Positions 26,553 to 35,936 of a DNA stretch of 64,000 nucleotides are shown in pieces. Position numbers and translations under genes: made by a program. Source of the DNA: CAVWXT01 sp963759115 (GTDB lineage Bacteria; Planctomycetota; Planctomycetia; Pirellulales; Thermoguttaceae); contig CAVWXT010000005.1 of the NCBI GenBank assembly GCA_963759115.1, positions 806,001 to 870,000 of the forward strand, read 5' to 3'. Each line of letters opens with the position of its first letter. Position 1 is the first letter of the stretch. The notes under the pieces were generated by a model. It searched no databases, was not told the origin of the DNA, and saw only the letters and a program-made list of their open reading frames with translations.

Positions 26553-27889
26553 ATGCCGAGACAAATCAACCGTCGCGAAATGCTCCACAATACAACCTTG
26601 GCCGGCGTCGGAGTCTGGCTGGCCGGCAACTCGGCGAGCCGCGCCGCAGACCGGTCGCCCAACGAAAAACTCAACATCGCCGTCATCGGTTGCGGCGGAC
26701 AAGGGGGCGAGAATCTCAAGCAGGTCGCCGCGGCCGGCCAGAACATCGTCGCCCTCTGCGACGTCGACGAGCGCCGCGCGGCCGCCGCCCTGGGCCAGTT
26801 CCCCAAGGCCAAACGCTTCCGCGACTTCCGCCGGATGTTCGATGACATTTCCAAGGAGATCGACGCGGTGGTGGTCAGCACACCCGACCACATGCACGCC
26901 CCCATCAGCCTCGCGGCCATGAAATTGGGCAAGCACGTGTACTGCGAAAAGCCGCTCACCTGGAGCATTGCCGAGGCCCGCCTCATGGCCAAGACCGCCA
27001 AGGAGCAGAAGGTGGCCACGCAGATGGGCACCCAGGGCATGGGCGGCGATCGCTCTCGCGCGGGCATCGAGGTCGTTCGCTCGGGCGTATTGGGCCCCGT
27101 GACGGAGATGCACGTGTGGACCGACCGGGCCGGGCGCCTGTGGCCCCAGGGCGTCGATCGCCCTCGCGAGACCCCGCCCGTGCCCAAGGAACTCGATTGG
27201 GACCTGTGGCTGGGCGTGGCGGCGGAGCGCCCCTATAATCCGGCCTACTGCCCCTTCGTGTGGCGCGGCTGGAAGGATTTTGGGACCGGCGCGGTGGGCG
27301 ACATGGGCATCCACAACGCGGCCATGTGCTACGCGGGGCTCGATCTGGGGCTGCCGAAGTCGGTGGAAATCCTCGAAACCTCGGGGCTGAAGAGCGAGAC
27401 CTATCCCGGCTGGTCGCTGCTGAGATTAACCTTCCCGCCCGCCGGCGACCGCGGACCGGTCACGCTCTACTGGTACGAAGGGGGCAAGAAGCCGCCGGAG
27501 AGCCTGATTGGCGGGCACGCCGTCGCCAAGAACGGCGCCATCGTGGTCGGCGAAAAAGCCACGCTCTACTCGATCGAATGGACCGGCGGCGACTGGCACC
27601 TGTTGCCGGAGGAGAAGTTCGCCGACTATCAGCCGCCTGCGCCGACCGTTCCCCCGCGCCGCAAGGCAGTCATCACCAGGACTGGATTCGGGCGTGCAAG
27701 GGGGGCGAGCCGGCCCTGTGCCGTTTCGACGGTTTCGCCTCGAAGCTGACCGAGATGCTGCTGGTGGGCGTTCTCGCCCTGCGCGTGGGCGAGAACATCG
27801 CGTGGGACGCCGGCAAGATGCAGGCCCCAGGCTGCCCGGCCGCCCAGCCCTACATCGAGCGCGAGTATCGACAAGGGTGGAAGATCTGA
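26553..27889 (+). CDS. Gfo/Idh/MocA-family oxidoreductase with Tat signal, one frameshift
   Basis: The protein is about 445 residues. ATG 26553 (or 26547) follows TTGAGGAG. The N-terminus INRREMLHNTTLAGVGVWLAG is a Tat signal, so the enzyme is exported folded with its cofactor. The NAD(P) fold is LNIAVIGCGGQGGENL near residue 45, and the family motif YCEKPLTWS is near residue 130. The frame breaks near 27650: PPAPTVPPR is followed in another frame by QGSHHQDWIRACKGGEPALC and the conserved tail FDGFASKLTEMLLVGVLALRVG ... EREYRQGWKI. One base change in length explains it. The group acts on sugar or inositol derivatives; many copies are typical of planctomycetes. The substrate is unknown. Confidence 0.85.
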
Positions 27890-27936
27890 CGATCGCAGGC
27901 AAGGCGAACGCATCGAGTTTGACTGCACGACTTGCC

Positions 27937-27995
27937 GTAGGACGAGTTTTCCAACTCGTCCAGTCTTCCGGGACGAGTTGGAAAACTCGCCCTAC
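27937..27995 (+). repeat. Inverted repeat, GTAGGACGAGTTTTCCAACT family
   Basis: Arms of about 25 bases at 27937-27961 and 27970-27995 are inverted with one or two mismatches and an eight-base loop. It lies between convergent genes and is read through by the peptidase frame, adding residues such as RPGRLDELENSSYGKS. A strong hairpin here could also act as a bidirectional terminator, though no T-tract follows. Confidence 0.65.
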
Positions 27996-29216
27996 AAATG
28001 CGGGCAGCTTGTTCTGCCCGTGGCACCCAACTCAGAATACCACCCCCGCTCCGCGCCGCGGCGCGGGCCACGCTCTCGATCGTGATCGCCGCCAAGGCCG
28101 CCCCGTAGTCGATGTCGATGTTGGTCATGTTATCGTGCGTGTCGTGATAGCCGACGCGATTGATGTCGTAGTTCTCCATGAACAACACGACCGGCACGCC
28201 GGCGTCGGAAAAGATCTGGCCATCGGTGTTGTAGAGCGAACTGCGGGGATCGTCGGGCGTACGAACCTCGCCGTGCAGCAGCGGATGGAGGGCCGTCGCG
28301 GGCAGCGTCTTTCCGTCGGCGCTCCGCCGGCCGCGGCTCGCGCCGCGCCGGCCGGCACGACCGTTCCAAACCGGGGCCGAGGCGTTCCATAGGGCGTTGG
28401 CCACGTGGGCATGATGGGCCAGCCGCAGGGCGTTGCCGCCCATGCCCGGCGATATCTGAAACACGTCCGGGTCGTGGTCGTTGTTGTGGGCGATCATGTC
28501 GAGCACGTAGACCCCCTCGATCCGCACCTGGGAGAGATCGAGCTTGCGGCCGCCTTGCCGGCGAAGCTTGAGCGTTCCTTCGACGGTCGCCTGGGCCAGG
28601 TGCCGGGCGCCCATGCAGTCGGAGGGAAACTCCTCGCCCGTGAGATGCACCAGCCACACGTCGCACTGGAGCAGCCCTGCGCGGCTCAACTCCATGAAGA
28701 CGGACGCCCCGAGCATCAGGGCCGCGGTGGCCGAATGGTTGTCGTCGGCCCCCGCCGCCGCCAGCCGGGCGCCGTTGCCGCCGCGAGGCTTTTCGTAACA
28801 GTCTTCCATGTAGGCCGTGTCGTAGTGGTCGGCCATAATCACCGCCCGGCGACGATCGCGGCCGGGAATGACCACCACGAGGTCGCGCTCGTCGAGCTTG
28901 CCGTCCTGGTTGGCCCGCCAGCCGTCGGACCAAGGGAAGGGAAAATCGGTCCGCCAATGGAACGGCAAATCGCCCGCGATAGCCTTGCCCGACATGCCTG
29001 CTTCGTCGATCGTTCGGCGATAGTAGTCGAGCAGATAGTCACCCAGGGCATCCAGGTCGCGATGGTGATGCTTCAAGAGCGACTGCGAGACGGGATCGCG
29101 CACGCAATCGGCGTTGTCCTTGTTGATGTATCGGCCGTGGGCCAGGCGGGCGATCGTTCGCCAATAGGCCGCCTCGAAGCGTCGCGTGGCCGTGCAATGA
29201 TAGGTGAGCGATTCGA

Positions 29217-29300
29217 CGGGAACTGTCCCGATTTTCGCGGCCGGGACAACGTTGCTTCTTCCACCAACGTTATCGCCGCGAAAATGGGACTGTCCCCTTT
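29217..29300 (-). repeat. In-frame palindromic element in the M28-like gene (84 bp)
   Basis: The ends are inverted: GGGAACTGTCCCGATTTTCG at the left and, inverted, GGGGACAGTCCCATTTTCG at the right. The interior has a second pair around AACGTT. It encodes 28 residues (RGQSHFRGDNVGGRS... ending GTVPV) with no resemblance to the surrounding protein, and the frame stays open on both sides. Confidence 0.7.
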
Positions 29301-30061
29301 GCAGCGCGACGGCCGGTTCCGCCGCGATCCGCTGCCGCAACTCGCCCACCAACTTGGGACCGAATTCGGTGTGGCTGGGCGAAGTCTCCAAGCGAGCGAG
29401 CCAATCCTCCAGCGTTTCGCTCTTGGGAATGGTCAGGAGCGCGCGGGCGAAACCGGCCGGCAGCGGCTCGCCCCATAGCTCCGCCGCGTCGAGCAGTTTG
29501 CGGGCATTGTGGATCGTGACGTGATGTTCGTGATGCTCGGCCGCTGCTTGGAAGTTGTGCAAGGCCGCCAGGTGCGCCGGCCGGGCCAGCAGCCGCGGCC
29601 AAAGCTCGATCGTGGAAGAGCCTTTTCCATGATCGCTGGGATAGGCCGTCAGATAGCCGAGCGGGGCGTCCGTCAAGACCTCGGGCGCCGCGGTTTTCGC
29701 CGATAGATACGCCACCAGCGGCCGATGCCAATAGACTTCGTGCCGCCCCACCTGCATGGCCGGAAAGAGAAAGCGATAGCCGAAGTGGCCGCCCTCGCGC
29801 AAGGCCGCGGCCGCACGCTGGAGGGCCTCGCCGGCGGCGCGCGGGCCGTCCAGCAAAAGGCGGCAATCGTGCGTCCAAAGCTGCGCGTTCCGCGCCATCG
29901 GCTTGCCATACAGGCCGAGATCGTCCGCGACCGTGCTGAACAACACGTGGGCCAGCCGGTCTTCGCCGTCGGCCACGCCCAGTTCGTCCTCGTGCCGGTG
30001 GATGCGGCCCCAGCGGTGCGTGCGGCGATAGGTGTTTCGCAGCGGCAGCCGGTCGGGATCA

Positions 30062-30186
30062 GGGAGCGGAAAAGGGGACGGCCCCCATTTGTGCGACGAC
30101 CAACGCTGGCGTCGGTGCCCGCCTCCGGGCCGTTCCGGCGGGCACCGACCGAAGGTTGGTCGGGGACTGTCCCCTTTTCCGCTCCC
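30062..30186 (-). repeat. Palindromic element, 125 bp, frame-breaking copy
   Basis: Perfect 18-base terminal inverted repeats (GGGAGCGGAAAAGGGGAC) lie at 30062-30079 and 30169-30186. An inner stem pairs GACCAACG...GGTGCCCGCC with GGCGGGCACCGACC...TTGGTC. Its length leaves remainder 2 on division by three, exactly the change of frame between the upstream and downstream parts of the peptidase. Confidence 0.75.
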
Positions 30187-31010
30187 GGCTCGTGCATCCA
30201 GCCCGACTGCGGCACGCGCACACTCATCGGATGCTCGTGCCGCGCGAACATGTGCAGCAGCGGAATCTGCATCGCCAACGGCAGCTCGTGCCGCAACTGC
30301 AAGTACGGCGGGGCGCCCCAGAACACGAGACTTCCCGGAAAGGGGAGCAAATGGAGACGGCCGGCCAGGTAGGCCCGGCGGATCGCGGGCGACAGACGGC
30401 CGAACGGCCGGAACGTCAACAGATAGCGCACGCCGCGCAGCCGGTTCTCGTCGCCCAATAGATAGGGCTTCGTCCACCCCGGCAGCTCGTCCTCTTGCGC
30501 ATACGGGAGCGAAGGGTCGCCCAAGCCGGGCAGGATGCGGAACCCGGCCTTACGCAGATCGCGGAGTCGCTCGGGCGATTCTCCGTAGGCGGCCATCAGC
30601 AGGCGGCGGAAGAACCCCAAACCTTTTTTGGCCGCCACCTCGCAGCCGGGGGCCGTGAAAAAACCTTTCCAGAAGGCCCGCGACGGCCCCTGTTCACTGC
30701 CGCCAAAGAGCGTCCAGCGGACGCGGCCCTTGTCGTCTTGTGTGCGCGAGAGGGCCAGCGGCGCGATGACCACGTAACGTTCGTGCGGAAGCCGGCCGGC
30801 GTGCTCGGCCAGTTCGTCGGGCCAGTAAGGATTGCCTGCGAGCTTTGCCCGTGCGATGCCGTGCGCCGGCCGGCCGTTGCCCAGGTGCTCCAGGACGTGG
30901 ATCAATTCCGCGGCCAGGTGCTCGAAACCCGGCCGCAGTTCCATCGTTTCTTCATATTCGGTGACGTGCCAGCCCAGGGGATCGTCTGGTTGGAACAGGA
31001 CCGGGTCGGC

Positions 31011-31173
31011 GGAAAAAGGGGACTGGCTCCGAACGGCCGAGCGAGAACCCCGCGAAAGAGACTTGGCGTGAGGCGACTGTCCCCCTTTTTCGGAAAAAGG
31101 GGACTGGCTCCGAACGGACAAGCCAGAACCCCGCGAAAAGCACTGGTCGTGAGGTGCCTGTCCCCCTTTTCCA
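31011..31173 (-). repeat. Tandem pair of in-frame palindromic elements (2 x 81 bp)
   Basis: Two direct copies with 81-base period begin at 31011 and 31093 on the plus strand. Each starts GGAAAAAGGGGACTGGCTCC and ends with the inverted GTCCCCCTTTTT. On the gene strand each encodes a 27-residue repeat of the form EKGGQSPHAKSLSRG then SRSAVRSQSPFS. The frame of the host gene is kept. Confidence 0.75.
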
Positions 31174-31555
31174 ACGGGCTGGTACGGTTTGCGTCCCAAT
31201 CGCGGCGGCGGCATGAACTCGGAATAGGCCGGGATAAGGAAATGCCCCGGCTTGCAGAACCACGCCACCTCGTCCAGCAGCCGCTTCCATCCTTCGCGAG
31301 CCATGAGTGGTCTCCCCATCACGTTATGCCGGAGAGTCAGTATATGCGACGGCGACAGGAACGGGTAGCCGAAGCCCGATTCCGCTGGCGCGGAGCGTGC
31401 CAGAATACGGGCCCTTGCGGACCTGGGTGCGAACACCATGCAGTCGGCGTATCGCTCGTAGTGCCGCCTGTAGCCGAACTATCGAGGCGGTCCACGTTTC
31501 GATCGTCTGGAGCGTATCGCAGCGCAGTCTTACCGGCCGAGTTGCGGGTACACGA

Positions 31556-33071
31556 TCACTCTGGCGCGCCCATTAAATAGCCAGCGTTCAGACCCTTCCT
31601 TTTGAACCAGTCTTTGACTTCGCTCTTATTGTCCGATAGAATCCGGTCAATTTCATCGTCTGCGGGTGCGATCCACATTTTCCAGCTTACAAGCCTCATG
31701 ACAACTCCCTTCAACTGTTCCACTTGTTTTTCGGTAAGCAACCGATAAAATGGCCGGACCTGATCCTCACGATCGAAAAGATCGAGCTTGCCGCAGACTG
31801 CTGCGTGAAGCAATTCTGCCCACGACATCATCAATTTGGAACGGAACATCCGGGTCAACTTCCTTTGCAGTTCGCCATTCACCCCTGATTTTCCATCCCA
31901 GTCTACCAAGCTCAAGTCGTAGATGATATTCATCATTGACACCATGTTTTGCATCTCGTCATCCCTCTTGTATGCTCCCGTTGTCATGTCATCGTCTGTG
32001 GGTTCTCGGTATAAGAAGCAAGAGAAGAGTGACTTCGTCAAAATGTCAATGGTCAGGGGTTTCTCATCAGGTACTGCGGTTGCCCTCGGAGACAAGGCGG
32101 CTCATTTTGTTGTCCGCATCCGTGAGCACGGAATCGTATAGATAGTTCCTAAATCGCTTTTTCAATTGCGCTTTCCTCAGCGTCCTGTCTTGTCGGGCCA
32201 GAAAGTCCATGAAGCGCGTCTCGGTCTTTGCCTCGCCGTCTTTCAGATTCTTGTACTTTTCAAAATCCCCACCAAACTGCTTGCCAAGGTTCCTGACCAT
32301 GGTCGATGAGGAGAACGGGGTTTGAGCAAACTCGTCGTGGGCGGCGATATTTGTCTCGTTCAGAAGGCGAAATTCCCAAGTTAGGTAGATCTTGCACTCG
32401 AAAACTTTGCGGCCGTTCCAGAGAAGAGCCGCAATTTTATGTTGCCCGTCGAATAAGCGGATGTGGCTGTTATCGACAACGCGTCCAACTGAGGGTTGCA
32501 GAACAGGGTGCTGTTGCAGATGCCGGTACAAATTGAAGACCTTGTCGAATATCAGGTATCGCGGCTGCAGGCTCATGTGGGCATCCTCGGCTTCATCACT
32601 ATCAAGCAGATCCACATCCAACGTGGCATAGAAGTATTTCCATCCCGTGATAGGGCACGTGTACAGCCTATGAGTGCATTGATTCGAGGCAGACTCAGTT
32701 GTGACCGTGTCCCCTTCTTGCCGTAGCGCAACAGCGCTTGCGAACGAGACGATGTCCCCCTTTTTCTTCATGTACCGAAGAAGGTGCTTAAGCGTGAGTT
32801 CGTCGCCAGTGCTGAAGAAGTCTTGAAGCCGAAGTTTGATTCGGAAATCCTGAAGGGGCAGAGCACCCTTTTCTTTATTGTGCTGCGCACACATGGGCGC
32901 GATGTTGTCGAGTTCCGTTGCCCCATCTCGTGTAAATGCGACGATGTGGTCAAATTGCACGGGCTCGCCGTCGGGAATGGTGTGCCCTGTTGCGAAGCAT
33001 TTCCTGCCGTGCTGCTTGAGCACGTATGCCTTCTCTGATTCATCAAGTTGACGTTTTAGAACAACGGCCAT
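31556..33071 (-). CDS. HNH endonuclease fused to a DGQHR/ParB-like domain, one frameshift
   Basis: The protein is about 505 residues, starting at ATG 33071 after AGGAGATCAGG. Residues 24-70 form a full HNH: CFATGHTIPDGEPVQFDHIV, then LDNIAPMCAQHNKEKG. Around residue 210 is NSHIRLFDGQHKIAALLWNGR, like the DGQHR motif of DndB and related ParB-like modules. The frame then breaks near 32080 (tandem TGA stops), and continues as PDEKPLTIDILTKSLFSCF to an alpha-helical end DWFKRKGLNAGYLMGAPE. One extra base explains it; the alternative is two overlapping genes. The region is visibly AT-richer than its neighbours, suggesting transfer. DNA-targeting defence is plausible but unproven. Confidence 0.7.
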
Positions 33072-33663
33072 CCTGATCTCCTGTGGTTGTAGGTCTACCC
33101 GAAGAGGGGGACAAAACAACGGGGTCGGGACAAAACAACGAGGTCGGGGGTCTTAAATCGGCGAGGTGACATGTCAGCGACCCTTTCCGCCACGGCCGCC
33201 TTGTCTCGACCGCTAATCCATAGGCCAAATATCCTACCCCTGCCCGCACGGGGTGGCAAGCAGCCCAGGCCGTCCGATGTCGATTTTTCGGCTTTCTTAG
33301 AGTCCAGTCAACGGCAGGCACTGCCCACCATCGGTCTTCGTGTCGCGTCGCATTAGTGGGCACCGACCGCCACCAGCCGCTTCGGGAGAGACTGCAAGCG
33401 TTCACCGACCAACTCGTCGAGGGCCGCGAGGTCGCGTAGGATCGGCTGGTCCCCCTGGCAACAGCATCCCCACGACGAATCATTGAGGCCCGAGGCAACC
33501 CAGCGTGAGAGACCGGTTATTCCGGTTCTGGCTGCGAACGCCGCGCTGGCCGCTGCACTCTTCCCTAGCCCAGGCGTTTACGCCTGCGGAACGGAAGGCC
33601 GTAATCCGATTTCCTTTTCCTTCACGCCCCGTTCAGAGTCCGTCCGCTTTTCTCGAATTTTTT

Positions 33664-33750
33664 GGAGTGCGGCGATTCATCGCCGCTTTCCGTGGAAGGA
33701 CTGAAACTGTCTCTCATCAGTTGCCACACGCAAGAAAAGCGGCGATGAAT
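33664..33750 (+). repeat. REPIN-like pair, copy 2, split by the IS
   Basis: The first palindrome is at 33669-33687 (GCGGCGATTCATCGCCGC). The second is AAAGCGGCG-ATGAAT-CGCCGCTTT, of which the left half and loop are at 33736-33750 and the right half (CGCCGCTTT) is at 35878-35886, beyond the insertion sequence. The upstream 33072-33660 stretch has no gene that I can support. Confidence 0.75.
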
Positions 33751-35871
33751 CAGCCTTTTTCTAGGGCTTATTGATTGGCCCCTATCATAGCAAGCCGTCC
33801 GGTTCTTGTCGCGATACTGGCCACGCCGGGCACTTGATAGACTAATTAAATATGGCGGATAATGTAAGTCTATACGCAGCAAATGGTTAGGTAATGAGGC
33901 ATAATCCGCCATATTTAATTAGCCTTTTGTGCCCCTTCCTGTTATCATCTTGGCAGAAGAACCGGCCGCGCGGCCGGGCAAGCCCACTGCGTTTATGGAG
34001 GAGGCAGACATGGCACAGTTCGATCGGAAGAAACACGTCCTGGTCGGCCTCGCCGGTCAATTGAAGGTCCCCGACGACGACCATATCACCCCAAAACTGC
34101 TGATGCTCACGGAAGGGGAATGCGACGGCCTGGGGCCACTCCAGGCCGCCCGCAAGTTCGGCTATAGCCGCCAGCGCTACTTCCAACTCCGCACCGCCTT
34201 CGCCAAACAGGGCGCACGGGCGCTGGACAATCAGAAGCGCGGCCCGAAAACCCATTACCGCCGCACGGCGGAAGTTGTCCGCCAAGTGGTGCGGCACCGC
34301 TTCCTGGATCCCGAGGCTTCGCCGCAGGTGATCGCCCAAAAGCTCGTGCAGAGCGGTTGGACGATCAGCATCCGCAGCGTGGAAAGGGTGCTGGCCGAGT
34401 ACGGCCTGCAAAAAAAAACTCCACAGGTTCCGCCCCAGGCCGGAAAGCGAACCCGTCGAGGCGCGGCTCACTCACAAACTGGTCCAGCACGTCGAAGGCG
34501 ATCCGAGGAGCATTGAACGCGGCGTCCGCCAGCGGCTGGCCGATAAGATCAGCGACAACATGGCGGGCCTCTGGCTGTTGGTCGCAGAACACCTGCGGCT
34601 GGGGACGTGGGACCTGCTCCGCGCCTGGACGCAACAGCCCGCCGAGCGGATCGAACCGCGCCTGGCGCTGCAACTGGTGCATGAAGCGGCGCTGTGCAGC
34701 AACGGGCTCCGCGCGGGGCGTTGCTTGACGCTCCGCGGCTTCGAGACCCTCAACGGACTGCCCTTCCTGGCGGAGGACACTACGGTGCATGAGGTGCTGG
34801 GCGGCGCGAGCGTGGCCCACACCCAGGAACTGCAGGTGGCCTTGGGGAAACTCCGCCGTGCCTCCGGGCATTACCAAGGAAAACTGCTGCTGATCGACCC
34901 GCACCTGCGCCGAGCTACAGCCAGCGGCACATGCGCAGACGCCAGAAGGAGAGCGGCTCCCGGCCCATCAAGACGGCGCAGACCTTCTTCTGCCTGGATG
35001 GCGACAGTGCGCAGCCGCTGTGTTTCACGGTGGCCAATTCCGCCCGGACCGTGAGCCAGGCGACGCCTGAGTTGCTGCGCATGGCCGGGGAAATCCTCGC
35101 GCCGCTGCCGGAGCACACGTTGGTGGCCGCCGACACGGAGCACTTCGCCGTGGAACTGGTAGACTACGTCCATACGGAGACCTCCTTCGACCTCATCACG
35201 CCCATCCCCAACCGGCAGAGCGACCGGAAGCGCTGGCGGCAGATTCCGGCCGCGGTATTTAAGCCCCATTGGGCGGGCTACGCCACGGCAGTCCTGCGCT
35301 ACACGCCCCACCATAGCCGCGGCGGCCCGTACTACGAACTCGTGCAACGCCAGGGACAGCGCCCCGAGGATTGGCAGTTCAACGGCTTCTTCTCCACCAC
35401 CAACCGCGATCCGCTCGACGCCCTCACCCGCGATTATCCCCATCGCTGGCACATCGAGGAGTTCTTCAACTTCGACCAGTCGTTAGGTTGGAGACGGGCG
35501 GGCACGATGAACACCAACATCCGTTACGGCCAAATGACGACGGCCTTGGTGGCGCAGACCGTGATCCATCAGTTCCGCAAGCGACTTGGAGAGCCCTTCG
35601 CACACTGGGATGCCAGACACTTGGCGTCCGATATCTTCCGCGGACTGGACGGCGACATCCGCGTGAAGGACAATACCATCCTCGTTACCTACTACAATGC
35701 TCCTAACGCGGAACGCCTGCGGGCCGAGTACGAAGACTTGCCGGCCAAGCTCAGGGCCGAAGGCGTCGCGCCAGGCATCCCCTGGCTCTATGGATTCGAA
35801 CTCGACTTCCGCTTCCGGTAGCCTGCCCCCGCCGACAGAAGGTAAAATTAATAAGCCCTAGAAAAAGGCTG
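33751..35871 (+). mobile_element. Insertion sequence, 2121 bp, 26-bp terminal inverted repeats, 6-bp target duplication
   Basis: The left end CAGCCTTTTTCTAGGGCTTA (33751 onward) and the inverted right end (to 35871) match over 26 bases with one mismatch (position 23, G versus A). ATGAAT is duplicated directly outside (33745-33750 and 35872-35877). The single transposase gene fills most of the element. Ends and duplication are intact, so insertion is recent. Confidence 0.9.
34010..35821 (+). CDS. DDE-type (IS4/IS1634-like) transposase, two frameshifts
   Basis: ATG 34010 follows GGAGGAGGC. Residues 1-140 hold a helix-turn-helix region (LGPLQAARKFGYSRQRYFQL ... SIRSVERVLAEYGLQKK). A run of nine A at about 34411 is followed in the +1 frame by KLHRFRPRPESEPVEARLTH. 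The frame moves again near 34915: LLLIDPH is followed by SYSQRHMRRRQKESGS and the catalytic part. Candidate acidic residues are the D of LLIDPH, VAADTEHFAVELVDY and the E of HRWHIEEFFNFDQ, a DDE arrangement. The C-terminus IPWLYGFELDFRFR reaches close to the right end of the IS. I recall this protein type from planctomycetes and other phyla but cannot fix the IS family. With perfect IS ends, the indels may well be sequencing errors. Confidence 0.75.
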
Positions 35872-35936
35872 ATGAATCGCCGCTTTCCATCGGCATCAAC
35901 GCCTCAATACAAACTCTTGCGAACCGGAAACAGGTG

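Larger units (their letters stand above)
27850..31304 (-). pseudogene. M28-like zinc peptidase gene interrupted by palindromic elements
   Basis: The gene starts at ATG 31304 (MAREGWKRLLDEVAWF) or 31319. The M28-type catalytic part is at the C-terminus: MADHYDTAYMED, AAGADDNHSATAALMLG, LVHLTGEEFPSDCMGARHL, and GYHDTHDNMTNID carry the expected His, Asp, Glu-Glu and His zinc or catalytic residues. About 600 N-terminal residues are unassigned. Three element insertions disturb it: a tandem pair at 31011-31173 and one at 29217-29300 keep the frame; a third at 30062-30186 is 125 bases and shifts the frame by exactly that remainder. The normal stop also seems lost, since the frame runs through another palindrome (27937-27995) and 40 bases into the oxidoreductase gene end. 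Probably inactive. Confidence 0.75.

Noticed and set aside
32067..32095. Two separate overlapping genes in the HNH region
   Set aside because: The second frame has only a TTG at its beginning, and the protein-like sequence continues without a gap from one frame to the other; a one-base indel is simpler. Not fully excluded.
33340..33480. Plus-strand fragment LRERLQAFTDQLVEGREVA
   Set aside because: Too short, stops on both sides, and no recognisable domain.
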